This document shows positions 62,384 to 64,000 of a stretch of DNA of 64,000 bases, in pieces. Below the pieces are notes generated by a model. That model did no database searches. It was not told the DNA's origin and saw nothing but the letters and a program-made list of their open reading frames with translations. Origin of the DNA: Batillaria attramentaria. Lineage: Eukaryota; Mollusca; Gastropoda; Batillariidae. Position 1 is the first letter of the stretch; every line of letters begins with the position of its first letter. The stretch lies in the NCBI GenBank assembly GCA_018292915.2, contig JACVVK020000316.1, positions 481,001-545,000 of the forward strand, in the 5' to 3' direction. The position numbers were made by a program, and so were the translations under genes.

Positions 62384-64000
62384 CACCTTTTCAATAATGC
62401 AGCCCTCAAGCCTCAACATACTCACTAGCGATACGCTCAACTCGTGAATGTCACTGGTTTCCTCTTACACAGCAAAAGCCACCGGCTGAAGGAAAAACAA
62501 GTTTTGTTCGCTTTCTCCTCTCCTAACTTAGTTACAAATAAAGACATCTTCCACACGGACAAATCACATTAACACATAAATCTCGGGATGTGAAGAGTTG
62601 AGGTGGTGTGAGGGGATAAAGCTGCAAGGTGGAGGGAGGCGGAGGGGGGGGGGTTGAGGGTAGGGGCGAATGGCTTAGGGCAAAACGCACCAATCAACCG
62701 CGTTACGTATCAAAGCACGTGCATGACGCGTATCCGTTTGAATGGGTCACGCGCGCTACAGCAACGCCCACACACTGTGAGTAGAGAGCTGAGAGAGTAG
62801 AACTCACATGACACCAGTGAAAATGAACATCCATTGATTTTCACACTACAAATAGCCGCAGTTCGACGCCGAGATCTTTTTTCCTCGCCTCGTTAACTAG
62901 ACCAATCGATCTCTCTTCATGTTTCTCGTGTTCTTACGGAAAATCGGGGGCTGGGGGGGGGGGGGGGGTGGCAGGGCTTGTGACGAGAACAGACTGTCAT
63001 TATAGAGACAGGCAAAATGGAGAGAAAGAAGCGAGTGACGGGCCTTAGCTAGTAGAACTTGGCAAGACTGACATACTGATGATGACAGGGATAGCTAAAG
63101 CCAACCAAGGGGACGGTGACCAAATAAATAAATCTGAAGTTCCATTAATCAGTCTGTATACAGATGCCCTTTCAGTTGTGCACCGCTCAGATGTTTGGGT
63201 CGCTGCGTGGACATAAAGACTGGCGGACTTCCCCCTGTGACTGAGTCAGAAGACTTGCGAAACAAATCCCGATATTATAGACATACTGGTCAACCACTGG
63301 CCATAAACGTTGTTCAGAAGGAACGTGATCAATGTGGGACGGCAGTCAGAACTCTCTATTCCTTCAGCTTACGTGAATTACTGCCTCTAGCGGCCGTTAC
63401 CAGGACAACGTTCGGGCAGGGGAGATTATAAACATCCCCTTACGTACCTTAAACCACCCCCTCCCTCCATCCACTTCCTGTTGTATTTGAGATTCTACTG
63501 TCAGTGGAGATACGTGTTTCGTGCCTGTATGACCCTATCAGGCATCCTGCAAGAGTAACACACAGATGAGATTACGTCGAAATCATTACTTGGAACCAAG
63601 GGGAAATGAGTCTTAGTTGGAGAAACTCATTTGTCTTCCTTTTTTTTTTTTGTGTACACTTCTCGAAGACACTGGAAACAGTTTAGTTTCCCTTTACAGT
63701 GGCAGTGTCCTGATTCAGTAAAGCCAATCAAGTTTGAACACGGCCCGATAAACTGTCGATCGTAAGGTGAAGGTCGACACATCCCTGGTCATCATACTCT
63801 GTGTTAATCACTGGTCGAACGCTGTCAGACGATACTGATATATACTGATATTGCTATATGACAGGAAGCAGGACTCACGATAGAGAATTCCCTGTATACA
63901 GATTTGCTGTCTGTTCTCATACACCCGGTGCTGAGCGATACGTCCTCAGGGACCAGTTGTTTCCAACGTCAGACTCCCGGGGTGCAAGACATACTACAGA
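62384..64000. other. No recognised gene
   Basis: G-runs at 62644-62653 and 62954-62967, T-run at 63639-63650. No MFSD6 5' exon or other coding exon was recognised on either strand up to the window end. Confidence 0.45.

Overview
The window looks like nuclear DNA of a mollusc, most likely a marine gastropod. The species is inferred, not proven. Genes are split by GT-AG introns. The sequence is full of minisatellites and (CA)n runs, and it carries tRNA-derived SINEs, LINE fragments and relics of hAT, piggyBac, PIF/Harbinger and Mutator-type transposons. No bacterial genes, CRISPR array or rRNA were seen.

Layout. Positions 1-20.5 kb are a graveyard of mobile elements and broken transposon-type genes: an OTU-like domain, Mutator, hAT, MADF, gag and retropepsin, two piggyBac copies, Harbinger, and two copies of an unnamed multi-exon family. 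The most frequent repeat is a retroelement inserted in minus orientation. Its 3' end reads on the + strand as a TTAGGGCTTAACGCCGCGC-type motif, and many copies have clear target-site duplications (TSDs).

Positions 21.2-29.2 kb (minus) hold a nearly complete CRPPA (ISPD) gene of 9 exons, with a young 5'-truncated LINE in its last-but-one intron. Positions 29.5-39.6 kb (plus) hold a complete 10-exon RNF113A gene. The two start codons are head to head, 357 bp apart, and probably share a promoter. Positions 43.5-49.3 kb (minus) hold the last six exons of an MFSD6-like transporter gene, convergent with RNF113A; its 5' exons were not found. Positions 49.3-64 kb hold no recognised exon: a MITE-like element, SINEs, minisatellites and sequence without recognisable features.

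The main pattern is tandem duplication at functional junctions. The donor end of RNF113A exon 2 is repeated four times in frame (51 bp). The donor end of an MFSD6 exon is repeated twelve times (83 bp). The donor end of CRPPA exon 4 is repeated twice (128 bp). A 77-bp array of 44 units sits inside an OTU-like coding domain. In the retroelement-rich part, several arrays have a period equal to one TSD plus one very short retroelement insert, which suggests that micro-insertions seed minisatellites. CRPPA (ribitol-phosphate activation for dystroglycan glycosylation), RNF113A (spliceosome/ubiquitin ligase) and MFSD6 (membrane transporter-like) have no evident shared pathway.
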